A stretch of 6,456 bases of DNA, taken from contig CAZART010000203.1 in the NCBI GenBank assembly GCA_964487555.1, positions 1 through 6,456 on the forward strand. The letters run 5' to 3'. Origin of the DNA: CAZART01 sp964487555. GTDB taxonomy: Bacteria; Bacteroidota; Rhodothermia; Rhodothermales; VXPQ01. The notes beneath the pieces are model-generated. The model saw only the letters and a program-made list of their open reading frames with translations, was not told the origin of the DNA and did no database searches. Position numbers and translations under genes: made by a program. Below, piece after piece: positions 4,762 to 6,456 of the stretch. How positions within the stretch are numbered: position 1 is the first letter of the stretch; the number at the start of each line of letters is the position of its first letter.

Positions 4762-5262
4762 ATGTCTTCGGAACGAATCGACGAGATAGATGCCACAATC
4801 CTGGAGCTTCTCCAGGAAAACGGGCGGATGAAACGCAACGCCATTGCCGAGGTGGTCGGGCTCTCCGTCCCCTCAGTTAGCGAGCGGATGCGCAAGCTGG
4901 AAGAGCGCGGTGTAATCACGGGCTATCACGCGGTAGTGGATGCAAAACGCCTGCATCACGATATCACGGCGTTCATACGGGTCACGGTCGATGGATCAGC
5001 CCACTATCCCGCCTTCGTCGAAGAAGTCAGCAATCTCCCGGAGGTGCTCGAAGTCCACTCCATTACCGGCGAGGGATCGCACATCATCAAGATTCGAACG
5101 AAAAATACGACCACCCTCGAGCGACTCCTTTCGCGCCTGCAATCATTGACCGGCGTGCACGGCACGTCGACGAGCATCGTGCTGAGCACATTTAAAGAAT
5201 CGCGTACGGTCGAGGCGACGCCGATGGAGCTGTTCGACTACGCGGAAGCGGAGGCGGCATGA
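4762..5262 (+). CDS. Lrp/AsnC-family transcriptional regulator
   Basis: A 166-aa protein, the usual length for the family. The N-terminal AsnC-type helix-turn-helix covers about 5-55: RIDEIDATILELLQENGR, then the turn NAIAEVVGLS and recognition helix VPSVSERMRKLEERGVI. A linker strand ITGYHAVVDAKRLHHD leads to the RAM (ACT-like) effector and oligomerisation domain at about 68-145, including the ligand-loop region HSITGEGSHIIKIRT (99-113) and LERLLSRLQSLTGV. The C-terminal 20 residues are acidic and variable. Such proteins form octamers or similar assemblies, bind amino acids and regulate amino acid or nitrogen genes. GGAAG lies a short distance before the ATG, a weak ribosome site. The gene is preceded by a strong dyad suggesting autoregulation and followed 101 bp later by glutamine synthetase III, a plausible target. 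Confidence 0.93.
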   Translation: MSSERIDEIDATILELLQENGRMKRNAIAEVVGLSVPSVSERMRKLEERGVITGYHAVVDAKRLHHDITAFIRVTVDGSAHYPAFVEEVSNLPEVLEVHSITGEGSHIIKIRTKNTTTLERLLSRLQSLTGVHGTSTSIVLSTFKESRTVEATPMELFDYAEAEAA

Positions 5263-5363
5263 AAGAAGGGTCGGGAAGCGGTCACGCCTCCGTGCGTCCG
5301 TACCCGGTCCCCCTCCCCCGCTTGAAAAACTCGAGACGCTAATCCCACCCAACCCTACGTATT

Positions 5364-6456
5364 ATGACCAAGTTGATTGATTCCTACAACGTCAAGGCGG
5401 CGACGAAATTCGTACGCAACGGCAAGGCTCCGTCGCTGCCGATGGACGTCGAGAAGATCTTCGGTGAGAACACCTTCGGCCTCGAGGCAATGAAGAATCG
5501 GCTGCCGAAGAGCGTCTTCAAGAGCCTCCTCGCTACCATCGAGAAGGGGCGGCCGATCGATCCGAATATTGCCGATGCGGTCGCGATGGCGATGAAGGAA
5601 TGGGCAACGGAGCGTGGCGTTACGCATTACACGCACTGGTTTCAGCCGCTGACGGGATCCACGGCGGAGAAGCACGACAGCTTCATTACGCCGAACAAGG
5701 GCGGCGGCGCCGTCGCAGAATTTTCCGGAAAAGACCTGATTCAGGGGGAGCCGGATGCATCCAGCTTCCCGAGCGGCGGTGTGCGTGCCACGTTTGAGGC
5801 CCGCGGCTATACCGCGTGGGATCCCACGTCACCGGCTTTCATCATCGAGAACGACAAGGGGTCGTACCTGGCGATACCGACCGCCTTCGCCTCCTGGACG
5901 GGTGAGGCACTCGACTATAAAATTCCGCTGCTGCGCTCGATGGAAGCGATCGACAAGGCGGCACGGCGCGTGCTCGAGCTCTTCGACGTGAGCAACGTGC
6001 ACAAGGTGTACTCGACGGTGGGTTCCGAGCAGGAATATTTCTTGATAGACGAAGAATATTTCTATCGCCGTCCGGACCTCGTGACGACGGGCCGCACGCT
6101 CGTCGGGGCGAAGCCTCCGAAGGGGCAGGAACTCGAGGATCATTACTTCGGATCGATCAACGACCGCATCCTTTCATGCATGCTCGATACCGAGCGCGAA
6201 CTATACCGCCTCGGCGTGCCCGTGAAGACGCGGCACAACGAAGTGGCGCCGAGCCAGTACGAGATTGCGCCGATCTTTGAAAACACGAACCTCGCCGCCG
6301 ATCATCAGCAGCTGATGATGCTGACGATGCAGCGGGTGGCCCGAAAATACGGCCTCGTCTGCCTGCTGCATGAGAAGCCCTTCGCCGGCGTAAACGGGTC
6401 CGGCAAGCACAACAACTGGTCGATGTCGACGGATACGGGCATGAACCTGCTCGAGC
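5364..6456 (+). CDS. glnN: Glutamine synthetase type III, 3' partial
   Basis: The first 364 codons of an ATP-dependent glutamate-ammonia ligase of class III; full-length members are around 700-730 residues, so about half is present and the gene runs off the right edge. Class-specific N-terminal landmarks are IFGENTFGLEAMKNRLPK (32-49) and THYTHWFQPLTGSTAEKHD (87-105). The grasp and metal-site motifs follow: VGSEQEYFLID (219-229), KTRHNEVAPSQYEIAPIFE (288-306), and KPFAGVNGSGKHNNWS (338-353), which carries the substrate/nucleotide-contacting His and Asn. The start ATG precedes the conserved SYNVKAATKFV region; no Shine-Dalgarno site is visible, with a C-rich tract upstream instead. It is cytosolic, catalysing the assimilation of ammonium into glutamine. 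Its position behind an Lrp/AsnC regulator suggests amino-acid-responsive control, which is inferred. Confidence 0.96.
   Translation, partial: MTKLIDSYNVKAATKFVRNGKAPSLPMDVEKIFGENTFGLEAMKNRLPKSVFKSLLATIEKGRPIDPNIADAVAMAMKEWATERGVTHYTHWFQPLTGSTAEKHDSFITPNKGGGAVAEFSGKDLIQGEPDASSFPSGGVRATFEARGYTAWDPTSPAFIIENDKGSYLAIPTAFASWTGEALDYKIPLLRSMEAIDKAARRVLELFDVSNVHKVYSTVGSEQEYFLIDEEYFYRRPDLVTTGRTLVGAKPPKGQELEDHYFGSINDRILSCMLDTERELYRLGVPVKTRHNEVAPSQYEIAPIFENTNLAADHQQLMMLTMQRVARKYGLVCLLHEKPFAGVNGSGKHNNWSMSTDTGMNLLE

Noticed and set aside
1..6456. CRISPR array, tRNA, rRNA, integrase, transposase or toxin-antitoxin/defence genes
   Set aside because: No regularly spaced repeats beyond the 24-bp in-gene units, no cloverleaf or rRNA sequence recognised, and none of the credible genes belongs to such families.

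Overview
The window is a GC-rich bacterial chromosomal segment with ordinary housekeeping and hydrolase genes. A class III glutamine synthetase, a short DksA-family protein, weak or absent Shine-Dalgarno sites in front of several genes, and a ceramidase-family hydrolase together suggest a Bacteroidota/Rhodothermota-like or other marine-type Gram-negative bacterium. This placement is inference; there is no rRNA or marker that fixes the taxon. No CRISPR array, tRNA, rRNA, intact mobile element or defence system was found.

Left part (1-2720). A neutral/alkaline ceramidase-family hydrolase enters from the left edge, already in frame, and stops at 1059. About ten bases after its stop codon, next to a tandem decamer repeat, lies the C-terminal tail of a PVC-type haem-binding-domain protein. 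It lacks everything upstream and carries a frameshift near 1296-1300, so it is a gene remnant. Converging on it is a secreted or membrane-anchored alkaline-phosphatase-superfamily hydrolase on the minus strand (2659 to 1343), whose stop codon overlaps the remnant's stop. Its N-terminal linker is encoded by three 24-bp tandem repeats, it has a strong AGGAGG site, and an 8-bp inverted repeat lies upstream.

Middle (2660-3651). A 379-bp interval without a recognised gene holds several short hairpins and an open frame whose stop overlaps the next start (ATGA). A 112-aa TraR/DksA-type zinc-finger protein follows at 3039-3377. Then comes a 274-bp gap with a long-range 10-bp inverted repeat and coding-like scraps on the minus strand.

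Right part (3652-6456). A nitrilase-superfamily carbon-nitrogen hydrolase is followed by an AT-rich regulatory island, an Lrp/AsnC-family regulator and the first half of glutamine synthetase III, which runs off the right edge. The island contains a TTGACA -35-like box, a near-perfect 28-bp dyad over the probable -10, and a second 14-bp palindrome upstream. The likely logic, by inference, is that the hydrolase could release ammonia from amide or nitrile compounds, the Lrp-type protein senses an amino acid and represses its own gene, and GSIII assimilates ammonium. The clearest observations are the Lrp promoter-operator architecture, the truncated and frameshifted haem-domain remnant, and the ceramidase homologue without the catalytic serine.
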